Positions 43,136 through 51,446 of a stretch of DNA of 64,000 nucleotides are shown piece after piece. Positions within the stretch are counted from its first letter, which is position 1; each line of letters opens with the position of its first letter. The position numbers and the translations under genes were made by a program. Below the pieces are notes generated by a model. The model was given only the letters and a program-made list of their open reading frames with translations. It searched no databases and was not told where the DNA came from. Source of the stretch: Desulfobacula sp033852015 (GTDB taxonomy: Bacteria > Desulfobacterota > Desulfobacteria > Desulfobacterales > Desulfobacteraceae); contig JAWSVH010000030.1 of assembly GCA_033852015.1 (NCBI GenBank), forward strand, positions 1 through 64,000, given 5' to 3'.

Positions 43136-44230
43136 ATGGGAAGTTTGTACTTAAGAGGTAATACTTGGTGGATCAAGTATTACAGGCAAGGGAAGGACTT
43201 TCGCGAAAGTTCAGGAAGTACCAAAAAGATGGTAGCCAAAAACCTTTTGGCCAGAAAGGAGGGCGATATAGCTAAAGGGAAGATACCGGGAGTGCAGTTT
43301 GATAAAGTCTTTTTTGAAGATTTGGCAGATAATTTTCTGAAGGACTATAAAATTAACCAGAAAAAATCATTGGTCAAAGCGCAGCGAAGTGTTAATCACC
43401 TGAAGAAATCATTTGAAAGGGTTAGGGTGCCACAGATCACAACGCCAAAAATCAATGAATACATCGAAATCAGACTCAATGAAGGTGCTGCCAATGCAAC
43501 CGTCAATAGAGAATTGTCGGCTCTTAAAAGGATGCTAAACCTTGGGGAACAACAAACGCCATCTATCGTGGATAGAGTCCCCCATATACCAATGTTAGAA
43601 GAAAACAACGTTAGAAAAGGATTCTTTGAGCATGATGAGTTTTTGACATTACGTGATGCTCTCCCTGAATATTTGAAAGGGTTTGTTACTTTTGGATATA
43701 AGTCGGGTTGGAGGGTGTCTGAAATTATGGGATTAAAGTGGGCCAACGTTGATCTTCAAAAAAGAGTTGCCTGGTTGGAAATTGGAATGACCAAAAATAA
43801 GGAGGGACGCACAATATATTTAGATGATGAATTGATGGCTGTGTTCAATGATTTGCGGAAGATACAAAAAAGAGATCAACATATTGTTCCTTATGTTTTT
43901 CCCAACCGCAATGGCGATGATGGTATTAGAGACTTTCGTCGGGCATGGCGCACAGCTTGCCGTGAGGCTGGTCTATCAAAGCGTCTTTTCCATGATTTAA
44001 GAAGAACTGCGGTTCGAAACATGGTTCGTTCAGGGATACCAGAGCGGGTGGCGATGATGATTTCAGGGCATAAAACAAGGTCTGTGTTTGAAAGATATAA
44101 TATTGTTAGTGAAGGGGACCTGATGATTGCTGCCAAAAAGCAGGAAGCTTACCTAAAAACTCAGGTGGGCACAAATCCAGGCACAGTCGCCAATATTAAA
44201 GACAAAAAGGATTTAACCAAAACTGGCTAA
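43136..44230 (+). CDS. int: site-specific tyrosine integrase
   Basis: A 364-residue phage-type integrase. An N-terminal arm-binding domain (about 1-60, GSLYLRGNTWWIKYY) precedes a SAM-like core-binding domain (about 65-160). The catalytic domain (about 175-330) shows Arg in SGWRVSEIM, HDLRRT (H-x-x-R), a second His in SGHKT, and Tyr in FERYN. GGAGG precedes ATG 43136. The gene ends 15 bases from the CCA end of tRNA-Leu and points at it, the standard arrangement for tRNA-targeting elements. It catalyses insertion and, with Xis, excision at the 56-bp att core. Confidence 0.95.
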   Translation: MGSLYLRGNTWWIKYYRQGKDFRESSGSTKKMVAKNLLARKEGDIAKGKIPGVQFDKVFFEDLADNFLKDYKINQKKSLVKAQRSVNHLKKSFERVRVPQITTPKINEYIEIRLNEGAANATVNRELSALKRMLNLGEQQTPSIVDRVPHIPMLEENNVRKGFFEHDEFLTLRDALPEYLKGFVTFGYKSGWRVSEIMGLKWANVDLQKRVAWLEIGMTKNKEGRTIYLDDELMAVFNDLRKIQKRDQHIVPYVFPNRNGDDGIRDFRRAWRTACREAGLSKRLFHDLRRTAVRNMVRSGIPERVAMMISGHKTRSVFERYNIVSEGDLMIAAKKQEAYLKTQVGTNPGTVANIKDKKDLTKTG

Positions 44231-44245
44231 ACCCTTGTGTTTGCT

Positions 44246-44301
44246 TGGTACCGGAGGCGAGACTTGAACTCGCAAGGGCTTGCGCCCGGAGGATTTTGAG
44301 T
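44246..44301 (-). repeat. attR: right attachment site
   Basis: This 56-bp copy is identical to 1860-1915 and covers the tRNA-Leu 3' half from anticodon loop to CCA. Here it joins the native 5' half, so the tRNA gene stays complete. It is the right boundary of the element. Confidence 0.93.
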
Positions 44302-44332
44302 CCTCTGCGTCTACCAATTCCACCACTCCGGC
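44246..44332 (-). tRNA. tRNA-Leu (anticodon CAA)
   Basis: An 87-base gene. The acceptor stem pairs GCCGGAG with CTCCGGT (first pair G-U), followed by discriminator A and an encoded CCA. The anticodon stem GAGGA/TCCTC surrounds the loop CTCAAAA with anticodon CAA, which reads UUG. A long variable arm, as in class II leucine tRNAs, and a T-arm GCGAG-TTCAAGT-CTCGC are visible. It is the integration site of the element, and its 3' 56 bases are element-derived. Confidence 0.96.
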
Positions 44333-44405
44333 ATGAATGCTACTCTTTTTAAGGGAAAACACATATTTTGTCAATAAAATTGTGTGAGTAAATGATGGCT
44401 TTAAA

Positions 44406-45053
44406 TTATCCGTTCTTTAAAACCGTATTGATTTGTTCGGCTAAAACTTCCCCTTCTCTGAGAATGTCGGGCCTTGATAAGGTAACATCTACAATGCTTG
44501 AGCCTTTACCACCTTTAAGGGTTCCGGCATCTAAAACCAGGTCGGAATGGTCCAGGATAAAAGGATCCAGTTGATTGGTTTGAAAACAGCTTTTTTGTCC
44601 GGACAGATTGGCACTGGTTCCGGTGACCGGGCAGTTGGCCGATTGGACAAGGGCTTTAGCAACCGGGTGTATGGGGACTCTGATTCCAATTTTGCCTGTG
44701 TTTGCGGTCAACAGTTTTGGAATATGTTCTTGGGCATTGAATATCAGGGTCAGGTTGCCGGGCCAGAAGGCATCCATGAGTTTGATGGCGGATTCTGGAA
44801 TGGATGTAACAAGGTCGGTCAGGAACTTTTTGTCTGGTATAAGAACCAGGATGGGGTTATTTTTAGGTCTTTTTTTTAAAGTGAAGACTTGTTCTACAGC
44901 TTTTTGGTTTAGGGCATTGGTCGCCACGCCATAAAGACACTTGGCAGGAAAAATCACCACACCGTTCTGGTTGATGATTTCTCCTGCACGATGAATCATT
45001 TTTGGATCCGGATTGTCTGGATCAATGGGAACTATTTTTTTGGGGTCATGCAA
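44406..45053 (-). CDS. Sua5/YciO/YrdC-family threonylcarbamoyl-AMP synthase
   Basis: A protein of about 215 residues with the YrdC-type dsRNA-binding/nucleotide fold: GEIINQNGVVIFPAKCLYGVATNAL, then RPKNNPILVLI, FWPGNLTLIF, GIRVPIHPVAKAL and TGTSANLSG. It makes threonylcarbamoyl-AMP for the t6A modification of ANN-reading tRNAs. The common PTDTVYGL motif is here PAKCLYGV, a variant. The frame opens at ATG 45104, within purDE; a TTG at 45053 with AAGG upstream, overlapping the purDE stop, is the more likely start. The start is uncertain. Confidence 0.8.
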   Translation of the reverse strand: MHDPKKIVPIDPDNPDPKMIHRAGEIINQNGVVIFPAKCLYGVATNALNQKAVEQVFTLKKRPKNNPILVLIPDKKFLTDLVTSIPESAIKLMDAFWPGNLTLIFNAQEHIPKLLTANTGKIGIRVPIHPVAKALVQSANCPVTGTSANLSGQKSCFQTNQLDPFILDHSDLVLDAGTLKGGKGSSIVDVTLSRPDILREGEVLAEQINTVLKNG

Positions 45054-46809
45054 ATGACTGGGCCTTTTTATTGACCTTGTCTGCCATTTCCTGTTTAAAG
45101 GCATCTAATTTGTCTGCGATTACCGGGTCTGACACTGCCAGGATCTGGGCGGCAAAAATACCCGCATTATAGGCGCCTGATTTTCCAATCGCCATGGTGG
45201 AGACAGGTATGCCCGGTGGCATCTGAACGGTGGCCAGAAGAGAATCCATGCCTTTAAGAGCAGAAGAATCGATGGGAACCCCAATGACCGGTAATGTGGT
45301 GTGTGCCGCAATGACTCCTGCCAGATGCGCTGCGTGGCCGGCGCCACAGATGAGTGCCTTGATGCCGTCTTTTTTTGCATCACGTGCCAGTTGGGCAGCT
45401 CGTTCAGGAGTTCTGTGGGCCGAGGAAACTGTAACATAATATGGGATGTCAAATTTTTTCAATATGGACAATGCCTTTTCCATGACAGGAAAATCAGAGT
45501 CGCTTCCCATGATGACACCCACCTTTGGCGGAATGGAAAGGCGTTTTAACGCTTTTGCACCAATATCTTTTCTATGGAAATGATCTTTCCAGGAAATTTT
45601 TGCGCAGGCTTCATATGCTCTGTCAATGGCATCTTTTACCGTGTCACCTAAAGACGTAACACCCAGAACCCGTCCACCGGAGACAACTACTTGCCCGTCT
45701 TTCATGGCCGTTCCGGCATGGAAAACAACCGTGTCCTTAACCTTGGCTGCTTCATCAAGGCCTTTTATGGGGGCACCGGTTTTATAAGATCCAGGATATC
45801 CGCCCGAGGAGAGAACCACGCACATGGCCGCTCTGGGATCTATTTTTGCAGAATGATTGTGTAACGTCCCGTCACAACAGGCTTCCATCAGAGGCACCAG
45901 GTCATTTTCAAGTCGCATGAGAATGGGCTGGGTTTCCGGATCTCCCAGGCGGGTGTTGAATTCGAGCACCTTGATCTGGTCTTTGTCCACCATCAGGCCG
46001 GCATATAGGACGCCTTTAAACGGGGTGCCTTCTTTGGCCATTCCCTCTACTGCCGGGATCATGACTTCGTTCATGGCTTTTTGTCTGAGCATGTGATCCA
46101 GGACCGGGGCAGGCGAGTAAGCACCCATGCCGCCTGTATTGGGTCCCTCATCATTGTCAAAAATTCTTTTGTGATCCTGGGATTCAGGCAGTGCCATAAC
46201 GGTTTTGCCATCGGTCAAGGCAATAAAGGATGCTTCTTCACCTTGCAGGCATTCTTCCACCACTACAATTGCACCGGCGTCACCAAAAGCACTGTCATTG
46301 AGCATTGAGTCAATGGCTTTATTGGCTTCGTCCACTGTGGAACAGATAATCACACCTTTGCCTGCCGCAAGGCCGTCGGCTTTAACCACACAGGGCGCAC
46401 CAAGTGCTTTTGCATAGGCTTTTGCTTTAAGGGTATCTGTAAAGGCTTTGCCTTTCGCACAGGGGATGTTGTATTTGAACATATGCTGTTTTGAAAAATC
46501 TTTGCTTCCTTCAAGTTGGGCAGCAGCTTTGCTTGGGCCGAATGCCTTTAACCCCATGCTTTCAAATGTATCTACAATGCCTTTTACCAGCGGACCTTCC
46601 GGGCCTACAACCGTTAGATCGATCTGGTTTTCCTTGGCAAATTGAGCCAGGGCGTCGATATCTTCTGCGTTGATGGGGACAGATTCAGCAAGCGTCTGGG
46701 TGCCGGCATTGCCCGGGGCACAATATATTTTTTCCACCATCGGGCTTTGGGATATTTTCCACACCATTGTGTGTTCACGGCCTCCGCCACCAATGACTAA
46801 GATTTTCAT
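45046..46809 (-). CDS. purD: PurD-PurE fusion enzyme
   Basis: A 587-residue bifunctional purine enzyme. Residues 1 to about 425 are GAR synthetase (PurD, ATP-grasp): MKILVIGGGGREH at the start, then ADGLAAGKGVI and LEFNTRLGDPETQ. Residues about 430-587 are N5-CAIR mutase (PurE): GSDSD, SAHRTPE and GAGHAAHLAG, with GAGHAAH where class I enzymes have GAGGAAH. The two reactions are non-consecutive steps of de novo IMP synthesis. It overlaps the ddl stop region by four bases and shares an operon with ddl and the Sua5-like gene. Confidence 0.93.
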   Translation of the reverse strand: MKILVIGGGGREHTMVWKISQSPMVEKIYCAPGNAGTQTLAESVPINAEDIDALAQFAKENQIDLTVVGPEGPLVKGIVDTFESMGLKAFGPSKAAAQLEGSKDFSKQHMFKYNIPCAKGKAFTDTLKAKAYAKALGAPCVVKADGLAAGKGVIICSTVDEANKAIDSMLNDSAFGDAGAIVVVEECLQGEEASFIALTDGKTVMALPESQDHKRIFDNDEGPNTGGMGAYSPAPVLDHMLRQKAMNEVMIPAVEGMAKEGTPFKGVLYAGLMVDKDQIKVLEFNTRLGDPETQPILMRLENDLVPLMEACCDGTLHNHSAKIDPRAAMCVVLSSGGYPGSYKTGAPIKGLDEAAKVKDTVVFHAGTAMKDGQVVVSGGRVLGVTSLGDTVKDAIDRAYEACAKISWKDHFHRKDIGAKALKRLSIPPKVGVIMGSDSDFPVMEKALSILKKFDIPYYVTVSSAHRTPERAAQLARDAKKDGIKALICGAGHAAHLAGVIAAHTTLPVIGVPIDSSALKGMDSLLATVQMPPGIPVSTMAIGKSGAYNAGIFAAQILAVSDPVIADKLDAFKQEMADKVNKKAQSFA

Positions 46810-47765
46810 ATAGATCTCCTTAATGTTAATTTTTCATGTTCTTTTATAGATAGTTGGATTAATTTGTCTAACAGCTGGGAAAACGAATATCCGGCTGCCT
46901 GTGCAGACTGAGGGAAAAGACTAGTTGCTGTCATCCCCGGAATGGTATTGGTTTCTAAAACGGTTAGTTCATCTTTTGCAAGTATAAAGTCTGTTCTGGA
47001 ATAGCCTTTTAAAAAAAGGGCTCTGTGGGCATCCAGTGCCAGTTGTTGAACTTTTTTTGTGGTGGTCTCATCAATTCGGGCAGGGCAGATTTCCTGGGTT
47101 TCACCGGCCACATATTTTGCTGTATAATCAAAGAATTCATGACCCTCTCCCGGGACAATTTCAATCACAGGAAGGGTTTCAAGATTCTCATTTCCCAGAA
47201 CACCACAGGTCAGTTCGATGCCTTTGATATATTTTTCTATGACAAGGCAATCATCATGTTCAAATCCTAATTTTATGGCATCTTCAAGATTTTTCACATC
47301 TTTGACAATGCTCATGCCCATGCTTGAACCCGCACAGGCCGGTTTTATGACCAGCGGTAAGCCTAAAATATCCACAACATTTCCCCGGTCAATTTGTTCA
47401 TGAATTGAAAAAGAAAGATAAGACGGTGTCGGGATTTTTGCGCCGTCATATAATCGTTTGGCCACCAGTTTGTTCATGGCCATGGAACTGCCTAAAACAC
47501 CGGCTCCCTGGTAGGGGATGTCTAATAGGTCTAACAGTCCCTGGACGGTTCCATCTTCTCCGAATGGGCCGTGCAGAATGATCAGGGCGGCATCAATTTT
47601 GTCTACATCCATTACCAATTGTTTCAGATCCGTTTTCGGATCATATTGTGTGATAGTATATTTGTCCTTATCCAGGGCTGCAAACACTTGCTTTCCACTG
47701 TTAAGAGAAACCGCTCTTTCAGAGGAAACCCCGCCGGATAATAATGCCAGTCTTATTTTTTCCAT
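46806..47765 (-). CDS. ddl: D-alanine--D-alanine ligase
   Basis: A 319-residue ATP-grasp enzyme. Signatures in order: LLSGGVSSER at the N-terminus, LHGPFGEDGTVQGLL near 64, GSSMAMNK near 91, KPACAGSSMG near 143, and VLETNTIPGMTATSLFPQ near 273. It joins two D-Ala residues for peptidoglycan precursors in the cytoplasm. Its stop overlaps the purDE start by four bases, so translation is coupled. Confidence 0.95.
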   Translation of the reverse strand: MEKIRLALLSGGVSSERAVSLNSGKQVFAALDKDKYTITQYDPKTDLKQLVMDVDKIDAALIILHGPFGEDGTVQGLLDLLDIPYQGAGVLGSSMAMNKLVAKRLYDGAKIPTPSYLSFSIHEQIDRGNVVDILGLPLVIKPACAGSSMGMSIVKDVKNLEDAIKLGFEHDDCLVIEKYIKGIELTCGVLGNENLETLPVIEIVPGEGHEFFDYTAKYVAGETQEICPARIDETTTKKVQQLALDAHRALFLKGYSRTDFILAKDELTVLETNTIPGMTATSLFPQSAQAAGYSFSQLLDKLIQLSIKEHEKLTLRRSI

Positions 47766-47797
47766 ATCTATCTCCTCTATTCTCCTTGAATTACATG

Positions 47798-48286
47798 TTA
47801 GCTGTGAAGAATATCCATCTTTGCTTTTTCGAAATCTTCTTTTGTAATAATGTCTTTTTCAAATAGCGCAGTGAGTTCAAGAATTTTAGTTTCGGTCTTA
47901 TGGATGTTGTTTTGAATGAGCTGTTTGTTTGGTTCGAATACGGGATTGTCAATGGTTGATATCCAGTTTTTGTCTGCCTCTATTCTAAAGGAAGCAAGCC
48001 CGCCAAGTAGTTTGATATCAATCGTTCTGTGTTGAAATTCGGGTAAAGCCAGAATTTTTCTGATATCTGAAGAGCTGCTTTTCATTCGTTGATAAAAGAT
48101 AAATGCGGTTCCCAGAATGAAAATGCCGATGAAACCCATAATCCAGGGTAAATAGAGATAAGCACCTCTAAACAATACAATGGTGACGCCAATACCTGCT
48201 AATAAAATAACATGCAAAAGCAATATGATATGTGCAATTACAATACTTTTAAATAAGCTGTCTTTTTTAAAATTTTTTAAAGTCAT
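47798..48286 (-). CDS. membrane protein with SHOCT-like tail
   Basis: A 162-residue protein with two membrane spans (about residues 15-36 and 42-63) and a soluble C-terminus ending in KILELTALFEKDIITKEDFEKAKMDIL, a SHOCT-type short helical motif. It overlaps the DUF1992 gene by four bases. Function is unknown; SHOCT tails often mediate oligomerisation. Confidence 0.7.
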   Translation of the reverse strand: MTLKNFKKDSLFKSIVIAHIILLLHVILLAGIGVTIVLFRGAYLYLPWIMGFIGIFILGTAFIFYQRMKSSSSDIRKILALPEFQHRTIDIKLLGGLASFRIEADKNWISTIDNPVFEPNKQLIQNNIHKTETKILELTALFEKDIITKEDFEKAKMDILHS

Positions 48287-48654
48287 GATATCTTGTTAAG
48301 TAAATTATTTCGATAGGTCTCTGTTAAAATGGGCGAACACGGTTTGTCTCCTCTTAAGAGATTTAATTTAGTCAAAAGGTAGTTGAGCTTTTTTTGCAGC
48401 TTTGGTCGCACGTCTGAATCAGAATCGGTTTGCTCAAGTAATTGCTCGGTTTGAAACACCTTTTTTTTAAGTTCAATTTCAGGGGGAAGAAACCCTGAGT
48501 TTTTTAATATTTTATGCACCAGCCTGTATTCTTCCGGGATGTTCTGGTCGTCAAATGCTAAGGGTTTATTCGCTCCTTCTAAATTGTCGAAGCGGCCTTC
48601 CTGTTGGGCATCTTTTATTCTTTGCTCTACTAAGGCCTCGAATCCGGGTATCAT
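48283..48654 (-). CDS. DUF1992 (DnaJ-homologue C28-like) protein
   Basis: A 123-residue protein. The first 70 residues match DUF1992: VEQRIKDAQQEGRFDNLEGANKPL, then EYRLVHKILKNSGFLPPEIELKK. The family is named for similarity to the human DNAJC28 conserved region, but no J domain is present. Function is unknown. It overlaps the downstream membrane protein gene by four bases. Confidence 0.88.
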   Translation of the reverse strand: MIPGFEALVEQRIKDAQQEGRFDNLEGANKPLAFDDQNIPEEYRLVHKILKNSGFLPPEIELKKKVFQTEQLLEQTDSDSDVRPKLQKKLNYLLTKLNLLRGDKPCSPILTETYRNNLLNKIS

Positions 48655-48828
48655 TATTGTTAAATTAACTCCTGATGTTTTTGTACAAATTACAGTGCAT
48701 ATGGTTTATAAAACACCCGATTTTATTAAACCCTCCAATGATTTGCAAGGGATATTTTCTTGACACAATTTGGACAATACTGTATCAAATATCATTTTAA
48801 TTTAAGAATTTATCTAAAAAGTTGAAGC

Positions 48829-49368
48829 ATGAGATTTAGACTGGCCAGCATTCTTTTTTTTATTATTTTTAGCCTTTTTATTCCTTCCGGGATAATTGTG
48901 GCGAATACGGGAATGCTGGAGGGAGGGGCGCCGAGGTATGAGGCTTTATTTGAAGGTTTTGTCTATTATTCAAATGCCCATAAAACAGCATTAAAATCAG
49001 TGAAAAAGAATTTTTCGTCTTCACTGGATTTTCACAGCCTAGGAGTTCAAATTCTTACGGCATTAATTGAAGGTCCTTCACAGGCCTCTCTTAAACCGAC
49101 TTGGCCAGAGGATACTCAAATTAATGCTTTTTTTATTACGGATGATGGGGATGCTTTTGTAGATCTGGATGTGAATCAATCAAAAATGGAACAAATGGAT
49201 GTATCTTCTGAGTTCCTGGCTATATATTCCTTGGTGAATTCATTGACATTAAATATTTCGAAGATTAAACAGGTGAAAATCCTGATTCAGGGGAAAGAGG
49301 CACAGACACTGGCAGGCCATATCGGTCTTGGACACTTTTATAGAACAAATATGTTGATTGTAAAATGA
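48829..49368 (+). CDS. GerMN-domain exported protein
   Basis: A 179-residue protein with a signal peptide (about residues 1-25). The mature part is a GerMN domain: LTALIEGPSQASLKPTWPED, then FVDLDVNQ, SLVNSLTLN and VKILIQGKEAQTLAGHI. In spore formers it is part of germination protein GerM; in Gram-negatives it is an envelope protein of unknown role. It overlaps the EF-G gene by four bases. Confidence 0.85.
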   Translation: MRFRLASILFFIIFSLFIPSGIIVANTGMLEGGAPRYEALFEGFVYYSNAHKTALKSVKKNFSSSLDFHSLGVQILTALIEGPSQASLKPTWPEDTQINAFFITDDGDAFVDLDVNQSKMEQMDVSSEFLAIYSLVNSLTLNISKIKQVKILIQGKEAQTLAGHIGLGHFYRTNMLIVK

Positions 49369-51189
49369 GCAAAAAAAAGAATATAAGTCAGTATAGAAAT
49401 ATTGGGATCATGGCCCACATTGATGCGGGTAAAACCACGGTTACTGAAAGAATCTTGTATTATACGGGTAAATCCTACAAGATTGGAGAAGTCCATGATG
49501 GCGAGGCGGTAATGGACTGGATGCAGGATGAGCAGGATCGAGGGATTACCATTACTTCGGCTGTTACCACCTGTGAGTGGGAGAAATCCCTTATTCAGAT
49601 TATAGATACGCCGGGGCATGTTGATTTTACCGTTGAAGTAGAAAGAGCCTTAAGGATTTTAGATGGTGCCATTGGTGTTTTTTGTGCTGTCGGTGGAGTA
49701 GAACCCCAATCAGAGACAGTTTGGAGACAAGCAGATCGGTATTCGGTTCCTAGGATGGCATTTGTTAATAAAATGGACAGGACCGGGGCTGATTTTTTTA
49801 TTGCTGTAGATTCTATTAAAGAAAAATTGAATGCAAACCCTGTTATGTTGCAAGTGCCGATGGGATCTGAAGATAGTTTTGCCGGTGTGATTGATCTGAT
49901 CGACATGAAGCAGATTACCTGGGATGATGATACCAAAGGTGTTGAATACTCAAAAGAAGATATCATTCCTGAATTTAAAGAACTCGCAGAAGAATACCGT
50001 GAAAAATTATTAGAAGCGATCTCTGAAGTGAATGATGAGATTATGGAAAAATATCTGTCCGAAGAGGATATTTCCAGTGTAGAACTTAGCCAGGCCATTC
50101 GTCAAGCAACCATTGCAAGAGACATTGTTCCCGTATTTTGTGGAAGTGCCCTTAAAAATAAAGGGATCCAGCCATTATTAGATGGGATTCAAGCTTTCTT
50201 GCCAAGTCCATTGGATGTTCCGCCGGTTAAGGGGATCCATTCCAAGACTGAGGAAGAATTGGAATTTTTGCCTGAAAAAAATGGTCCTTTGGCGGCGTTG
50301 ATTTTTAAGGTATCGATGATTGAAGGTCGCAAGCTTTCCTTTGCTAGAATATATTCCGGTAAAATGGAGGCAGGAGCTGATGTCTTCAACCCTTTGTTGA
50401 ATAAAAAAGAAAAATTATCCAGAATTCTTCAGATGCATGCCAATAAAAGAGAGCGTTTAAAAGAGGCCACTGCCGGTGATATTGTCGGTATCGTCGGGCT
50501 TAAGGATTCTGGAACCGGAGATACTCTGTGTTCTCAAGAGTTGCCGGTATTTTTAGAAAAGATGGATTATGAGGATCCGGTGATCTCCATTGCCATAGAG
50601 CCCAAGACCCATGCAGACCAGGAAAAACTGGAGTCTGTCATGGAAAAATTTACCATCGAAGACCCTACTTTGAGAGTGAGCCAGGATGAAGAAACCGGGC
50701 AGACGATTTTATCCGGAATGGGTGAACTTCATTTGGAAATCATTATTTCAAGAATGCTCAAAGAATTTAAAACCAATGTGAATGTGGGTAGCCCACAGGT
50801 GGTTTATAGAGAAATCATTACTTCAAAATCTAAAGGCAGTGCCGTCTTTGAACGAGAAATTTCAGGGAAGACACTTTTTGCACAGCTTGATATCAGTCTT
50901 TCTCCTTTGGATAGAGGGGCAGGTGTGACGTTTAAGTCAAAAGCATCCGAAGATCAGATGCCAACCCAATACATAGCTGCTGTGGAAAAGGGCATTCGAG
51001 AAAGTCTTGAAGGGGGGTATTTGAAAGGATATCCTCTGGTTGATATCGCAATTACCATTGAAGGGGGAAGTTTTGATGAGAGAAGTTCAGAACTTGCTTT
51101 TTCTGTGTGTGCATCCATGGCCTGTAAAAATGTTTTAGAAAAAGCGTCTCTGGGTCTTTTAGAACCCATTATGGAAGTAGAGGTTTTTG
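49365..51189 (+). CDS. elongation factor G paralogue (partial)
   Basis: The first 608 residues of an EF-G-type translational GTPase. The G domain is complete: AHIDAGKTT (G1), DTPGHVDF (G3) and NKMD (G4), with RGITI as switch I. Domains II to IV follow. The frame runs into a run of N at 51190, so the last 80 or so residues, domain V, are missing. The gene is not next to rpsL/rpsG, so it is probably a second EF-G used for recycling or stress rather than the main factor. It overlaps the GerMN gene by four bases. Confidence 0.88.
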
Positions 51190-51294
51190 NNNNNNNNNNN
51201 NNNNNNNNNNNNNNNNNNNNNNNNNNNNNNNNNNNNNNNNNNNNNNNNNNNNNNNNNNNNNNNNNNNNNNNNNNNNNNNNNNNNNNNNNNNNNN
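51190..51294. other. assembly gap (105 N)
   Basis: A run of 105 N. EF-G needs about 240 more bases to finish and the minus-strand small feo gene also lacks its end, so the true gap must be longer than shown. It is a scaffold join and not real sequence. Confidence 0.97.
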
Positions 51295-51431
51295 ATGGGA
51301 AAATCCTGGTTGCAGTCATTTTTACATCCACCGCAATCGCATGATTTCTCACCTTTATAGATTTTTATAAAACCTCTGACTGTAAAGAATACAGCGATTG
51401 CTACTATAAGGCTTACGATTATTAAATCCAT
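51295..51431 (-). CDS. FeoB-associated Cys-rich membrane protein (partial)
   Basis: The first 45 residues remain; the C-terminus is lost in the N run. One membrane span (about residues 4-22) is followed by CDCGGCKNDC, the Cys-rich tail of the FeoB-associated small-protein family. These proteins sit in the inner membrane beside FeoB and may accept ferrous iron. It lies 15 bases after feoB in the same operon. Confidence 0.85.
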
Positions 51432-51446
51432 TTTATTCTCCTTTTG

